A DNA stretch of 64,000 nt from Paenibacillus thalictri. Its GTDB lineage: Bacteria > Bacillota > Bacilli > Paenibacillales > NBRC-103111. Of this stretch, positions 16,578 to 25,926 are shown in pieces. How positions within the stretch are numbered: the first letter of the stretch is position 1; each line of letters opens with the position of its first letter. The position numbers and the translations under genes were made by a program. The notes under the pieces are model-generated. The model worked only from the letters and a program-made list of their open reading frames with translations, was not told the origin of the DNA and made no database searches. Location: NCBI RefSeq assembly GCF_004307995.1, contig NZ_SIRE01000005.1:248001-312000 (forward strand), written 5' to 3'.

Positions 16578-17243
16578 ATGGCGGAGCGGATACATCTGGA
16601 GCAGCATGTTCTCCAAGGCAATAAACTTATCGCCGGGCAAAACCGCGATCGCTTTCAGCGCCATCATGTTTTGGCGGTTAACGTGCTGAGCTCGCCGGGA
16701 GCCGGCAAAACGACGCTGCTGGAACGTCTGGCGGAGCAGCTTAAGACCAAGCTGCGCATGGCCGTAATCGAAGGGGACATTGCCACAACGCTGGATTCCG
16801 AACGGATAGCAGCCCATGGCGTGCAGGCGGTGCAAATCAATACACACGGAGCTTGCCATCTGGACGCCCGCATGGTGATGCAAGCGCTTGAATACGTGGA
16901 GCTTGCCGATATCGACCTGCTGATTATCGAAAATGTCGGCAACCTCGTATGTCCAGCCGAGTTCGATTTGGGCGAAGAGCTGGATATCGTCGTCTTAAGT
17001 GCCACCGAAGGGGAAGACAAAGTGGCGAAATACCCGTTTGTGTTTAAGAAGGCGGATGCCGTCATTTTGAATAAAACCGATTTGCTGCCGTATATTCCGT
17101 TTGATGTGGAGCGGTTTGAAGCAGAAGTGCGCCTGCTTAACGTCGCTGCGCCGATTTTTCAAGTCTCCGCCTTAAAACGGGATGGGCTGGACGAATGGAT
17201 CGGCTGGTTGTGCGGGAAATTGGAAGCCGCAGATCCGCAATGA
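16578..17243 (+). CDS. hypB: Hydrogenase nickel incorporation GTPase HypB
   Basis: A 221-residue GTPase of the SIMIBI class that drives nickel transfer to the large subunit. Seen: Walker A SSPGAGKTT near 37-45, EGDIATTLD switch region, the metal-binding GACHLDA near 94-100, and NKTDL near 168-172 for guanine specificity. The N-terminal His-rich nickel store found in some HypB proteins is absent. The ATG at 16578 follows hypA closely; a longer in-frame reading inside hypA is not credible. Its stop overlaps the hypF start (ATGA). Confidence 0.94.
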   Translation: MAERIHLEQHVLQGNKLIAGQNRDRFQRHHVLAVNVLSSPGAGKTTLLERLAEQLKTKLRMAVIEGDIATTLDSERIAAHGVQAVQINTHGACHLDARMVMQALEYVELADIDLLIIENVGNLVCPAEFDLGEELDIVVLSATEGEDKVAKYPFVFKKADAVILNKTDLLPYIPFDVERFEAEVRLLNVAAPIFQVSALKRDGLDEWIGWLCGKLEAADPQ

Positions 17244-19585
17244 AGCAGCGCTATCGGATTGAAGTTGCCGGCGTCGTGCAAGGAGTAGGTTTTCGGCCGC
17301 TCGTATACCGTCTTGCCGTTACACATCGTCTGGCCGGCAGCGTATCGAACCGGAACGGCCATGTCGTTATCGCGATTGAGGGACTGCCTGACAATTTGCG
17401 GGCTTTTGTTCATGAGCTGGAACGTCATACGAGTCCGCCGATGAGGATTGATTCGTTAACGGTCACGCAAACGGAACCTGTCGAAGAGCGCAGCTTTCGT
17501 ATCGAACCTAGCGATAGCTCGGGAGAATCACGTTATTCGGTCATTCCTGCCGATTTGGCGGTTTGCGAATTATGCTCGCGCGAAACGATGACTCCGGGGA
17601 ACCGGTTTTATATGTATCCGTTTACCGGCTGCACGGACTGCGGTCCGCGGTACACGATCATACACGAGCTGCCGTACGACCGGGAGCGGACATCGATGTC
17701 GGATTTCACGATGTGCGATAAGTGCCGGAAAGATTACAACGACCCGCAAAACCGGCGTTTTCATGCTCAAAATATCGCATGCCCGGATTGCGGTCCGCAG
17801 ATCCAGCTGATGTACCCGAAGCTCGGTGAATTATTGGGAGATTGGCGAACGGAAACGCATAGGCTGCTGGAGAATGGCGGCATCATTGCCGTCAAAGGGG
17901 TGGGTGGCTTTCATCTTATTTGCGACGCTCAAAACGAGATGGCCGTGGCCGAATTGCGGCGCCGCAAACATAGGCCGCGCAAACCGCTTGCGGTTATGGC
18001 GCCCGGCTTGTCGGAAGCGGAGCGCTGTTTTGAGCTGTCGCTTGAAGAGAAGGATGCGCTGGCATCCCCGCAAGCGCCGATTGTGCTGGTAAAACCAAAA
18101 GCGGAGGCGAAGCTGAAGCTGCCGTTGAAGGTACTGGCCCCGGGGCTTGATCGCTTGGGTGTCATGCTTGCTTATACACCGCTGCATCATCTGTTGTTCG
18201 GGAGTACATGCCCGCTGCTTGTCGTGACAAGCGGCAATGCCAGCGGCAAACCGATCGCTTGTACAAACGAAGAAGCATTCCGCGATCTAAGTCGCATTGC
18301 CGATGGCTTCCTGCTTCATGATCGCCTGATCGTGAGCCGTGCTGACGATTCGGTCGGACAAGTGGCGGACGGGGCCTTTTGCTTGACCCGCCGTTCCCGC
18401 GGGTATGTGCCGGAGTCGCTGCCGGTTCCATTGCCTGAAGGCGACTTTACATGGCCCATCGCTTTGGGGACGGGCGCGGAAACGAAAAATACATTTTGCA
18501 TTGTGCATAACGGCATCGCGTGGTTAAGTCATCACATCGGCGAGACGGATCACGTGGATGGTTTGCGGTATTACCGCGACGCTGTGCAGCGTGCCTGCCG
18601 GATGCTGGGAGTGGAACCGGAGATCGCCGGTTATGATCCGCATCCCGGCAGCGCCGCTGCCGCCGAAGTGCGTAAACAGGGCGTAGGGAAGCTCATCCCC
18701 GTCTACCATCATCATGCCCATATGGCTTCCTGCATGGCCGAGCACCAACTGAGAGAACCGGTCATCGGCTGTGTGTTGGACGGGACGGGCTACGGCGTGG
18801 ACGGCAGTTTATGGGGGTTCGACATTTTGGCCGGCGATTATGCCGGCTTCCAGCGAATCCACTCCCTACAGCCGTTAAAACTGCCCGGCGGGGAAGCCGC
18901 GATCCGTTATCCGTGGATGATGGCAGTTTCGTGTTTATATGAGACGTATGGTCCGGGCAGCACTTTTGAACACATGATCACACAGCGGTTTCCGGAATAT
19001 GCCGACAAGCTGCCGATCGTAACGGCTCAGCTTGATGGGCGTATAGCCGTCCCTCAGGCATGCGGTGCCGGAAGATTGTTTGATGCGGTATCCGCTTTGC
19101 TTGGCTTATGCGTGAAAAGCGGTTATGACGGCGAGGCGGCGATGATGCTTGGCAGTTTGGCGAGCTTGGCGGCGGAAGAAATTCCGGACCCTTCGGCGAA
19201 TTCCTGCTATCCCATCGTTAGCCGGCAGGACAAGTGGCTTGTACAACCGCTGTTTCTTGCCCTTGTCGACGATTTACGGCATGGCCTGCCGGCACATTTA
19301 ATTTCACAACGTTTTCACCGGACCGTAGGGGAGATGGTGGTGGACGGAGCGATGCGGGCCGCAGTCCGATGGGGATTGCGAACCGTCGTCTTAAGCGGCG
19401 GCGTGTGGGACAACCGGTATTTGCTCTCCTATACGAAAGCCAGGTTAGTAGAAGAAGGTTTTACCGTATATTCTCATCAAAAAATACCGGCCGGAGACGG
19501 CGGCATCGCTTTCGGGCAAGCTGTCGCGGCTTTATGGAGGTGGCATCGGGAACATGTGTCTTTCCGTTCCGGCGAAGGTGATTGA
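17240..19585 (+). CDS. hypF: Carbamoyltransferase HypF
   Basis: A 781-residue enzyme that makes the cyanide ligand precursor by transferring carbamoyl phosphate to HypE. Domains in order: acylphosphatase (VVQGVGFRPLVYRLA near 12-26), two zinc-finger-like units with Cys109/112/131/134 and Cys159/162/181/184, a YrdC-like domain (about 200-390), and a Kae1/HypF C-domain with the metal site HHHAHMASCMAEH near 490-502 and DGTGYG near 516. All catalytic parts are present. The start overlaps hypB by 4 bases and the end overlaps hypC by 32 bases, so translation is probably coupled. Confidence 0.95.
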   Translation: MKQRYRIEVAGVVQGVGFRPLVYRLAVTHRLAGSVSNRNGHVVIAIEGLPDNLRAFVHELERHTSPPMRIDSLTVTQTEPVEERSFRIEPSDSSGESRYSVIPADLAVCELCSRETMTPGNRFYMYPFTGCTDCGPRYTIIHELPYDRERTSMSDFTMCDKCRKDYNDPQNRRFHAQNIACPDCGPQIQLMYPKLGELLGDWRTETHRLLENGGIIAVKGVGGFHLICDAQNEMAVAELRRRKHRPRKPLAVMAPGLSEAERCFELSLEEKDALASPQAPIVLVKPKAEAKLKLPLKVLAPGLDRLGVMLAYTPLHHLLFGSTCPLLVVTSGNASGKPIACTNEEAFRDLSRIADGFLLHDRLIVSRADDSVGQVADGAFCLTRRSRGYVPESLPVPLPEGDFTWPIALGTGAETKNTFCIVHNGIAWLSHHIGETDHVDGLRYYRDAVQRACRMLGVEPEIAGYDPHPGSAAAAEVRKQGVGKLIPVYHHHAHMASCMAEHQLREPVIGCVLDGTGYGVDGSLWGFDILAGDYAGFQRIHSLQPLKLPGGEAAIRYPWMMAVSCLYETYGPGSTFEHMITQRFPEYADKLPIVTAQLDGRIAVPQACGAGRLFDAVSALLGLCVKSGYDGEAAMMLGSLASLAAEEIPDPSANSCYPIVSRQDKWLVQPLFLALVDDLRHGLPAHLISQRFHRTVGEMVVDGAMRAAVRWGLRTVVLSGGVWDNRYLLSYTKARLVEEGFTVYSHQKIPAGDGGIAFGQAVAALWRWHREHVSFRSGEGD

Positions 19586-19775
19586 AATATATGCCGACGA
19601 GTGGCGGGCCAAGGTGGACTATTTGGGCAGCGCCAAAACGGTAGGCATCGGCATGCTCGATGAGGTGAGGCCGGATCAATACGTGCTGGTGCATGCGGGC
19701 GAAGCGATCCAAATTATCGATGAGCAAAGCGCGCTGGAAAGTCTGCATTACTGGAAAGAGGTGCTGGAACTGTGA
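19554..19775 (+). CDS. hypC: Hydrogenase assembly chaperone HypC
   Basis: A 73-residue OB-fold chaperone with the diagnostic MCLSVPAKV start; the exposed Cys2 binds the Fe(CN)2CO unit and the large-subunit precursor. It partners HypD during iron-ligand assembly. It overlaps hypF by 32 bases at the 5' end and hypD by 4 bases at the 3' end. Length and motif are normal for the family. Confidence 0.95.
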   Translation: MCLSVPAKVIEIYADEWRAKVDYLGSAKTVGIGMLDEVRPDQYVLVHAGEAIQIIDEQSALESLHYWKEVLEL

Positions 19776-20899
19776 GTTTGCCGGATTTTCGGGATACGGG
19801 GATGAGCAAAAAGTTGCTTAACAAACTGGTTCCCGAGCTTGAACAAGCGCGTGAAAAGATGGGCAGAAAGCTGCGGTTTATGGAAGTATGCGGCACTCAT
19901 ACGGTAGCTATTTCAAAGTCGGGCGTACGCTCCCTCTTGGCGCCTTATGTCGATCTGATCAGCGGCCCCGGATGCCCGGTATGCGTAACCGACCAATCGG
20001 ACATCGATCATATGATCGCTTTTGCCGGCAGCGAAGATGTGATCGTGACGACGTTTGGAGATATGATGAAGGTGCCCGGCTCCACGTCCAATTTGTTTCA
20101 AGAAAGAGCAAACGGGGCGGATGTGCGTGTGGTTTATTCCGCCTCAGAAAGCGTCGATATTGCGATAAAACATCCGGATAAACGGGTCGTGTTTCTCGGG
20201 GTAGGTTTTGAGACGACTTCTCCCGGCGTGGCGCTTGCCATTTTATGGGCGGAAAAACAAAAGATCGGCAATTTTTTCGTTTACTCGGCAAATAAATTGA
20301 CACCGCCGGCGGTTAATGTGCTGCTTCAAGACCCTGATCACCGGATTGACGGTTTTCTACTGCCGGGCAATGTGTCGGTTGTCGTTGGCAGAGAAGGCTG
20401 GATGGATGTGGAAAAAGCCAACATGCCCGCCGTGATCGGCGGTTTCGAACCGGTCGACCTACTGTCTTCGTTATATTTACTAACCGAGGAAATGAGCAAG
20501 GGCCGCAGACAGGTCGTTAACAACTATAAGCGGGTCGTCAAAGAAGAGGGGAATACAAAAGCGGCGGCTCTGCTCGGCGAAGTATTTTCCCCGTGCGAGA
20601 TGGCATGGCGTGGGATCGGCGCATTTCCGGAAAGCGGGCTGCGCATCCATCATCGTTATGAGCGGTATGACGCCGCGCTGCAAATTCCGGTCGATAAGCC
20701 GGTTACCAAGCTGCCCCGCGGCTGTCAATGCGGCGAAATTATTAAGGGGAAGGCGACGCCTTTTGAATGCAAGCTGTTCGGGCGGGCCTGCACGCCGCAG
20801 AACCCGATCGGTCCTTGTATGGTTTCGGGAGAAGGCTCCTGCTCCACCTTTTACACATATGAACGGCATCAACATAAACAACAACCGCTGAGTGTATAG
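19772..20899 (+). CDS. hypD: Hydrogenase formation protein HypD
   Basis: A 375-residue iron-sulfur protein that assembles the Fe(CN)2CO moiety with HypC and HypE. Conserved motifs seen: CGTHTVAISKSGVR near 35-48, GPGCPVCVT near 66-74, GFETTSPG near 146-153 and a C-terminal cysteine set (RGCQCGEI, GRACTPQNPIGPCMVSGEGSC in two parts near 310-355) for the [4Fe-4S] cluster. The start is GTG, overlapping hypC by 4 bases. Confidence 0.95.
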   Translation: MSLPDFRDTGMSKKLLNKLVPELEQAREKMGRKLRFMEVCGTHTVAISKSGVRSLLAPYVDLISGPGCPVCVTDQSDIDHMIAFAGSEDVIVTTFGDMMKVPGSTSNLFQERANGADVRVVYSASESVDIAIKHPDKRVVFLGVGFETTSPGVALAILWAEKQKIGNFFVYSANKLTPPAVNVLLQDPDHRIDGFLLPGNVSVVVGREGWMDVEKANMPAVIGGFEPVDLLSSLYLLTEEMSKGRRQVVNNYKRVVKEEGNTKAAALLGEVFSPCEMAWRGIGAFPESGLRIHHRYERYDAALQIPVDKPVTKLPRGCQCGEIIKGKATPFECKLFGRACTPQNPIGPCMVSGEGSCSTFYTYERHQHKQQPLSV

Positions 20900-20915
20900 G
20901 GAAGGGGAGACAAGC

Positions 20916-21914
20916 ATGAAAATACTGCTTTCACATGGCGATGGCGGGTTGCTGACACATGATCTTATCGACGGGGTGTTCCGGGAGGCATTTAACGATG
21001 CTGCACTTCAAGAGCAGAACGATGCTGCGGTTATGCCCGTACAGGCGGGGTATATGGCAATCACGACAGACAGCTTTGTCATCCACCCGCTGGAGTTTCC
21101 GGGAGGGGACATCGGCAAGCTGGCCGTCGCCGGCACGGTGAACGATCTTGCGGTAAGCGGAGCCGTTCCTGCTTATATGAGCGTCGGATTCATATTGGAG
21201 GAAGGGCTTGATATCGCGCTGTTGAAGAAAATCACAGCTTCTTTGGCGGCGACTGCCCGCGAGGCCGGCGTAAGGATCGTAGCTGGAGATACGAAGGTCG
21301 TGGAAAAGGGCAAATGCGACGGGATGTACATCAATACTACGGGAATCGGTTTTATCGAACGGCCGGAACGGCTCGGATACAACCGGATTCAGCCAGGAGA
21401 CCGGATCATCATCAACGGCGGGATAGCCGAGCACGGCGTTGCCGTGTTGGGGGAAAGGGCGGGCATCACGTTTGACCCTCCGCTGCCAAGCGATTGTCGG
21501 CCGCTTAACCGGCTGATTGTGCCGCTGTTGGAACAGTTTCCTTCCATTCGGTTCATGCGTGATCCCACCCGCGGCGGTGTCGCTACTACCTTGAAGGAAA
21601 TAGCGGTTAGCGCGGGTGTTCGTATGGTGCTGGACGAAGAACTTCTACCTATTCAGCCGCATGTCCGTGGCGCATTGGAGCTGTTGGGGATGGACCCGCT
21701 TTATTTGGCCAATGAAGGCAAGGTGCTGATGATCGTAGCGGAAGAGGAGGCGGCGGGTGTGGTGGATCACATGAGAAAACACCCGGATTACCGGCTCGCT
21801 GCCGTGATCGGAAAAGTGGAAGCGGGGCACGGCGAAGTGATCCTGCAGACGGCGCTGGGCGGGGCCAGAGAACTGCAGATGCTCTCCGGAACGCCGCTGC
21901 CGCGGATTTGTTAA
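20916..21914 (+). CDS. hypE: Hydrogenase expression/formation protein HypE
   Basis: A 332-residue member of the PurM/AIR-synthase fold. It dehydrates the carbamoyl group on its C-terminal cysteine to a thiocyanate, and the protein ends in the expected PRIC. The N-terminal SHGDGG and the ATP-binding DPTRGGVATTL near 222-232 are present. The ATG at 20916 is preferred over 20892 because GGGGAG lies 6 bases before it and alignment with HypE starts there. Confidence 0.95.
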   Translation: MKILLSHGDGGLLTHDLIDGVFREAFNDAALQEQNDAAVMPVQAGYMAITTDSFVIHPLEFPGGDIGKLAVAGTVNDLAVSGAVPAYMSVGFILEEGLDIALLKKITASLAATAREAGVRIVAGDTKVVEKGKCDGMYINTTGIGFIERPERLGYNRIQPGDRIIINGGIAEHGVAVLGERAGITFDPPLPSDCRPLNRLIVPLLEQFPSIRFMRDPTRGGVATTLKEIAVSAGVRMVLDEELLPIQPHVRGALELLGMDPLYLANEGKVLMIVAEEEAAGVVDHMRKHPDYRLAAVIGKVEAGHGEVILQTALGGARELQMLSGTPLPRIC

Positions 21915-21953
21915 ACGTTTTGCAGCAAAACATGGAGAAAGGGGCCGATAACG

Positions 21954-22220
21954 ATGTGCAGAAACACAGTCAACGTATCCGAAGTTCAGCTTGCTTTACG
22001 CCAGCTGGAGGATCTCGTCAAAAATGTCAACGCCTATATCATGTCGTGGGGAATTGTCGTGGCGACCGGCAGAGCGGATGCAGAACTTCAGCAAGATTTT
22101 AGCGAAACGGCAATTTTAGCGGACCAATTAAGAAAAAAAATCCACCAGCTGCAGCATAAGCTGGACGAAGCGCAGGAATTGGAAGCAAGGCCGATCACAA
22201 TCACCCATCTGCATAAATAA
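21954..22220 (+). CDS. Unknown small helical protein at the end of the hydrogenase operon
   Basis: An 88-residue protein I do not recognise. It has a short hydrophobic stretch (YIMSWGIVVATG near 28-39), not long enough to be a firm membrane helix. A strongly heptad-like helix follows (about 48-78, LRKKIHQLQHKLDEAQEL), suggesting a coiled coil, and the chain ends in HLHK. It lies 39 bases after hypE with AGAAAGGGG upstream and no terminator between, so it belongs to the operon. A role as a structural, membrane-linking or accessory subunit of the hydrogenase is possible but only inferred from position. Confidence 0.7.
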   Translation: MCRNTVNVSEVQLALRQLEDLVKNVNAYIMSWGIVVATGRADAELQQDFSETAILADQLRKKIHQLQHKLDEAQELEARPITITHLHK

Positions 22221-22248
22221 TGCAGCCGGACATGGCCGGATCACCGCA

Positions 22249-22267
22249 CGCCGCTGCGGCGGGTTTT
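22249..22267 (+). terminator. Weak intrinsic terminator of the hydrogenase operon
   Basis: CGCCG and CGGCG form a short GC-rich hairpin with a 3-base loop, followed by GGTTTTC, about 30 bases after the last gene. The T run is short. Confidence 0.5.
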
Positions 22268-22501
22268 CACTGAATCAACATGTGCATACAAACCATTCTT
22301 GAATCACGCTGTAATAAGGAAGCCGATCAAGAAGTTTTTCGTATGATGAGGTCAGCCGGAATGTTCTGGTTGGCCTTTTTCGTTAGGTATTTTGTGCTTT
22401 GCCTGCATATTTTTGCCCGAAACAAAACTGCAAGCAGGGGAAATGGGCCGTTTAATCGAATATTTGCAATACACCCATGTTTGAAATGAAGGAGATTGCT
22501 C

Positions 22502-22918
22502 ATGCAAGGATATAATGTCATTATGATTTACAATCAGGATATGAGCCGGCTGCTCATGTGCAAACGGTTAAAGGACCCGTATCTGGGCTTGCGAAATCTG
22601 GTCGGCGGTAAAATCGAAAGCGGCGAGACGGGAATGGAAGCCGCGTACAGAGAACTGCGGGAAGAAACCGGCATTTCCAAAGAAGACGTCGTTTTGCATC
22701 ATATCATGGATTTTACTTATTATTTGCAGCACTGTTATGTAGAAGTATATGCAGGCCGCTTGATCCGGGACGTGACCGTCTCGGGGGATGAAAACGAGCT
22801 GTTTTGGTCGGGATTGGACGAGAACTTTTTTGACATGAGCTTGTATGCAGGTGAAGGCAATATCGGGCATATGATGGAACAAGTGAAGATGAGCAGACAG
22901 CTGTTGTTAACGGACTGA
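22502..22918 (+). CDS. Nudix hydrolase, MutT/8-oxo-dGTP diphosphatase type
   Basis: A 138-residue Nudix protein. The Nudix box is complete at about residues 37-59 (GKIESGETGMEAAYRELREE then TGI), giving magnesium-dependent hydrolysis of a nucleoside diphosphate linked to another group. The overall type resembles YtkD/MutT-like 8-oxo-dGTP pyrophosphatases, but specificity cannot be read. The ATG has AAGGAG 8 bases upstream. Confidence 0.9.
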   Translation: MQGYNVIMIYNQDMSRLLMCKRLKDPYLGLRNLVGGKIESGETGMEAAYRELREETGISKEDVVLHHIMDFTYYLQHCYVEVYAGRLIRDVTVSGDENELFWSGLDENFFDMSLYAGEGNIGHMMEQVKMSRQLLLTD

Positions 22919-23005
22919 AGATTGAGTGACAACACCCGGTCAATATAAGCATCGTGATGGAAATAAGTAAGGGTTATGTGATCTGAAGGGGAAGAGAGGA
23001 TCCTT

Positions 23006-23503
23006 ATGAAAATAACGTCCCAAGGCGTGTCGGAGGTCGTATTGGAAGTCCGCGATATGGAACGCGCCATCGGTTTTTGGTCGGGTAAGCTGGGGTTTCC
23101 AATCGTTCAGCAATGGGGTTATGAAGGCGGACAATTTACGGAAGAAACAAAGTCCATATGGGCAACCTGGCTGTATGTCGGCGGTCCGACTAGATTAGGA
23201 TTGTGGCTGCCCCGCAATTTCAACAACCTCGAGCGATTGGAGAAGGAATCTGCGATTTCCCAGTGGAACGGGCTATTTGACGAAGGCGGTATCCATGTGC
23301 ATATGGCGTTGTTTATTGAAGGCGCTGCTATTGAACAGGCGATTCAAGTGCTGAAGGAAAACGACATAGATCATAAAATCATTGTAAGAGGCATTCATAA
23401 GAGAGTGTATTTTAAAGACACGGAGGACAACATAATCGAGTTCTATACTTTAAGTATGGAGGAAGATTATGTCATGAGGCGCAATCAAGGAACGCTTAAA
23501 TAG
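23006..23503 (+). CDS. VOC (glyoxalase/bleomycin-resistance) family protein
   Basis: A 165-residue protein with one full VOC module pair: an N-terminal beta-alpha-beta unit (VLEVRDMERAIGFWSGKLGF near 12-31) and a second unit ending RVYFKDTEDNIIEFY near 134-148, whose Glu is a usual metal ligand. Family members bind a metal and act on small molecules or bind antibiotics. Nothing in the surroundings fixes the substrate. RBS AGAGAGG lies upstream of the ATG. Confidence 0.85.
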   Translation: MKITSQGVSEVVLEVRDMERAIGFWSGKLGFPIVQQWGYEGGQFTEETKSIWATWLYVGGPTRLGLWLPRNFNNLERLEKESAISQWNGLFDEGGIHVHMALFIEGAAIEQAIQVLKENDIDHKIIVRGIHKRVYFKDTEDNIIEFYTLSMEEDYVMRRNQGTLK

Positions 23504-23537
23504 ACCAGACCCAAGATTTTGAAAGTGGTGAGCAGCA

Positions 23538-24110
23538 TTGGCAACGGACGCATTGGAATACCGCATCACAGACAAATGGGACGATGAGCTTTGGGCCGCG
23601 GCGGAGCGAATCTATGAAGAAGCATTTCCGCTGGATGGCAAAAAAAGCCGCGACATCATCCGCCGTATGTTTGAGAGAAACATGTGCGAGCTGCACACAA
23701 TGACGCAAGGTCCGGAAGTCGTAGGCATGGCATTAACCGGCAGCGATCGGCAAGCCGGCGCGCTGCTTATCGATTATTTGGCGGTTCGCCAACATCTTCG
23801 CGGAAACGGATACGGCCGGTTGCTGTTGGACCGCATCAAACAATGGGCGCACTCGGTTACGGGCTGCAAAGGCATTATCGTCGAAGTGGAGGCCGATCCG
23901 ACAGAGGAGAACGAACAGCGCATCCGTTTTTGGGAAACATGCGGCTTCCGGATTACCGGTTATGTTCATCAATACATTTGGGTGCCTGAGCCATATCGGG
24001 CGATGTATTTGAACTTCGACGAGACAGACCCGCTGCCGGAGGATGGAGAAACGCTGTTTGGCAGCATTACCCGTTTTCATGAAAAGGCGTACCGCGCAAG
24101 TAAAAAATAG
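23538..24110 (+). CDS. GNAT family N-acetyltransferase
   Basis: A 190-residue acetyltransferase. The acetyl-CoA binding motif appears as [20 protein letters not shown] near 82-101 (RGNGYG pyrophosphate loop), and the later part ([17 protein letters not shown]) matches the GNAT C-terminal strands. The start is TTG with a GTGGTGAG site upstream. The acceptor substrate is unknown. Confidence 0.85.
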   Translation: MATDALEYRITDKWDDELWAAAERIYEEAFPLDGKKSRDIIRRMFERNMCELHTMTQGPEVVGMALTGSDRQAGALLIDYLAVRQHLRGNGYGRLLLDRIKQWAHSVTGCKGIIVEVEADPTEENEQRIRFWETCGFRITGYVHQYIWVPEPYRAMYLNFDETDPLPEDGETLFGSITRFHEKAYRASKK

Positions 24111-24270
24111 AAATCGATCCGGATTGTGCCGTAAGGGGAACGCATAAGATATTGGTAAACGAAGGTGAACCGGCAGCGAGTGGAAACGACGGCCCCGTTT
24201 GTATTACAATAAGGGGAGCTGGATAATCACACCAGCTAACGTTGCAGCAGGCTGCGAAGGAGGCGACCTC

Positions 24271-25173
24271 TTGAAAGTGGCAATAGCCGGAGGAACCGGC
24301 TTTATCGGCAGGCATTTGGTCAAATATTTCGTACATAATAACGATACCGTTTTATTAATAAGCAGGCGGCAGACCGTTTCGGATAGCCCTTCGGTTTCGA
24401 ATGTGACCTGGTCCGAGCTGGAAGCCAATCCTTCCAAATTGGAAGGAATTGATGCCGTCATCAATTTGGCCGGGGAATCGATCAACCAGCGCTGGACCGA
24501 GGAGGCCAAGCAGCGTATTTTGCATTCCCGCCTGGATACGGTCGGACGTTTGGCGCGTTTGCTGGAGCAGATTGAAGATAAACCACATGTAATTGTGAAC
24601 GCTTCCGGCATGTCGATCTACGGCACATCGGAAACGGAAGTTTTTGATGAAACAAGTCCGAAGCGGCTGACCGACTTTCTGGCCCATACCGTTGAGCAAT
24701 GGGAAGAAGCGGTGGACCGTATTCAAGGCATTCGTGTAGTCAAAATCAGAGTTGGCCTCGTGTTAGGCCACGACGGCGGTGCGTTTCCGAAGATGGCGCT
24801 GCCATATAAGCTGTGGGTCGGAGGAAAAATCGGCAGCGGCCGGCAAGTATTGTCCTGGGTACATATTGAAGACATGATCCGTTTGATCGATTATTGCATT
24901 GAACACGAGGACATATCGGGAGCGGTTAACGCAACGGCCCCGAACCCGGTGACAAACGACGAATTCGGGCGGGCTTTAGGACGTGTTTTACGGAGACCGC
25001 ATTTTTTTCCGGTACCCGCGTGGCTGTTTAAGCTGCTGTTTGGCGAGCTGTCGGTACTGCTCTTAGAGGGTCAACGCGTTATTCCGCGTGTGCTGCTTGA
25101 CCACGGGTTCGAATTTAAGTTTACGGCGATTGAGCAGGCTTTGGCGCAAATTACATCAGGGGGAAGCAAATAG
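24271..25173 (+). CDS. TIGR01777/YfhF-type NAD(P)-dependent epimerase
   Basis: A 300-residue short-chain dehydrogenase-type protein. The Rossmann motif VAIAGGTGFIGRHLV is at about 3-17, the N-D-A-type AVINLAGESINQRW near 66-79, and the C-terminal DUF1731 region after about 250. The start is TTG because AAGGAGG lies 8 bases before it. It is followed after 2 bases by a small unknown gene, so they form a pair. In other genomes this family is widespread and of unknown substrate; some members touch cell division or sugar metabolism. Confidence 0.88.
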   Translation: MKVAIAGGTGFIGRHLVKYFVHNNDTVLLISRRQTVSDSPSVSNVTWSELEANPSKLEGIDAVINLAGESINQRWTEEAKQRILHSRLDTVGRLARLLEQIEDKPHVIVNASGMSIYGTSETEVFDETSPKRLTDFLAHTVEQWEEAVDRIQGIRVVKIRVGLVLGHDGGAFPKMALPYKLWVGGKIGSGRQVLSWVHIEDMIRLIDYCIEHEDISGAVNATAPNPVTNDEFGRALGRVLRRPHFFPVPAWLFKLLFGELSVLLLEGQRVIPRVLLDHGFEFKFTAIEQALAQITSGGSK

Positions 25174-25175
25174 CG

Positions 25176-25484
25176 ATGTTAAAATATGGATCACCGGATA
25201 CGACGGAATTAAAATTCAAGCGGTTTATTGCGGAAGTCGAGCCCAGAGACGAGCAATGGATCGATATTGTGCTGCGTTTTGAGCTGGAAGAGGAAAACGC
25301 CATACCGCTTGATGTAACGGATTTAACGGCACTGGTCATCTGTACGCGCGGGGGAGAGATATTTCAAATGGTGCCTCAGGATGAGGGCTGCGATTGTGAA
25401 TATCAGTTCACCCCTGGTGAGAAGGAACAAATTCGCGATTATGTGGAACGCGAGCGGCTGGCGGCTGAGGCGGCCAAGATGTAG
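25176..25484 (+). CDS. Unknown small acidic protein
   Basis: A 102-residue protein without signal peptide or membrane segment. It is acidic, with a beta-rich first half (KFKRFIAEVEPRDEQWIDIV) and a helical, Glu-rich C-terminus (EKEQIRDYVERERLAAEAAK). A CDC motif near 68-70 is the only cysteine-rich feature. I do not recognise the family. It begins 2 bases after the epimerase gene and so is probably co-translated with it. Confidence 0.65.
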   Translation: MLKYGSPDTTELKFKRFIAEVEPRDEQWIDIVLRFELEEENAIPLDVTDLTALVICTRGGEIFQMVPQDEGCDCEYQFTPGEKEQIRDYVERERLAAEAAKM

Positions 25485-25632
25485 CGGGGATGATGCAATT
25501 TTTGAATTGATAGTTAATGACGTTAATCAAAGACTCTCGAATCAATCCGTCACCGTACGATGATTTTAAGTTTTAATCGGACATTTGTTTAATTACATTA
25601 ATTAATTTAAACAAGCGATACCCATACATAAC

Positions 25633-25844
25633 AAGAGGCCATTCCATATGGAGGCCGCTGAAAAAGTAGCGAATTGAGCGAAATCATGCTGGAGAAGCGC
25701 CAGTATTCGCTTATGTCCCCGAATTTCACCTGACATCAGCGGGTACAATTCAAGAAATCGCGGGGACAATTGGTGATCGTAAGAAAGATTCGCTCATGCT
25801 GCATTCACTTTTTCAGTGGCTTCTTCCATAAGGATGGCTTTTTT
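25633..25844. mobile_element. MITE-like palindromic element without coding sequence
   Basis: A roughly 210-base element whose ends are inverted repeats: 25633-25667 and 25807-25844 match over most of their length, sharing GGCCAT/ATGGC, TATGGAGG/CTTCCATA and the strong GCTGAAAAAGT/ACTTTTTCAGT. The symmetry continues inward with TGAGCGAAATC/GATTCGCTCAT and TGTCCCCG/CGGGGACA. There is no open frame of note. This is typical of a non-autonomous transposable element or a large cruciform-forming repeat. No target-site duplication was confidently seen. Confidence 0.6.
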
Positions 25845-25926
25845 GCATTTGATGTTGTTAGCCCCACATTGTGAGTTCTTACATACATAACCCGGTCCTG
25901 ACAACACAGTCCGCCAGAACGTGGGA

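Noticed and set aside
22280..22489. Short open frame of 69 residues between the hydrogenase operon and the Nudix gene
   Set aside because: No ribosome site or recognisable feature, rich in rare residues, and it runs into the leader of the Nudix gene.
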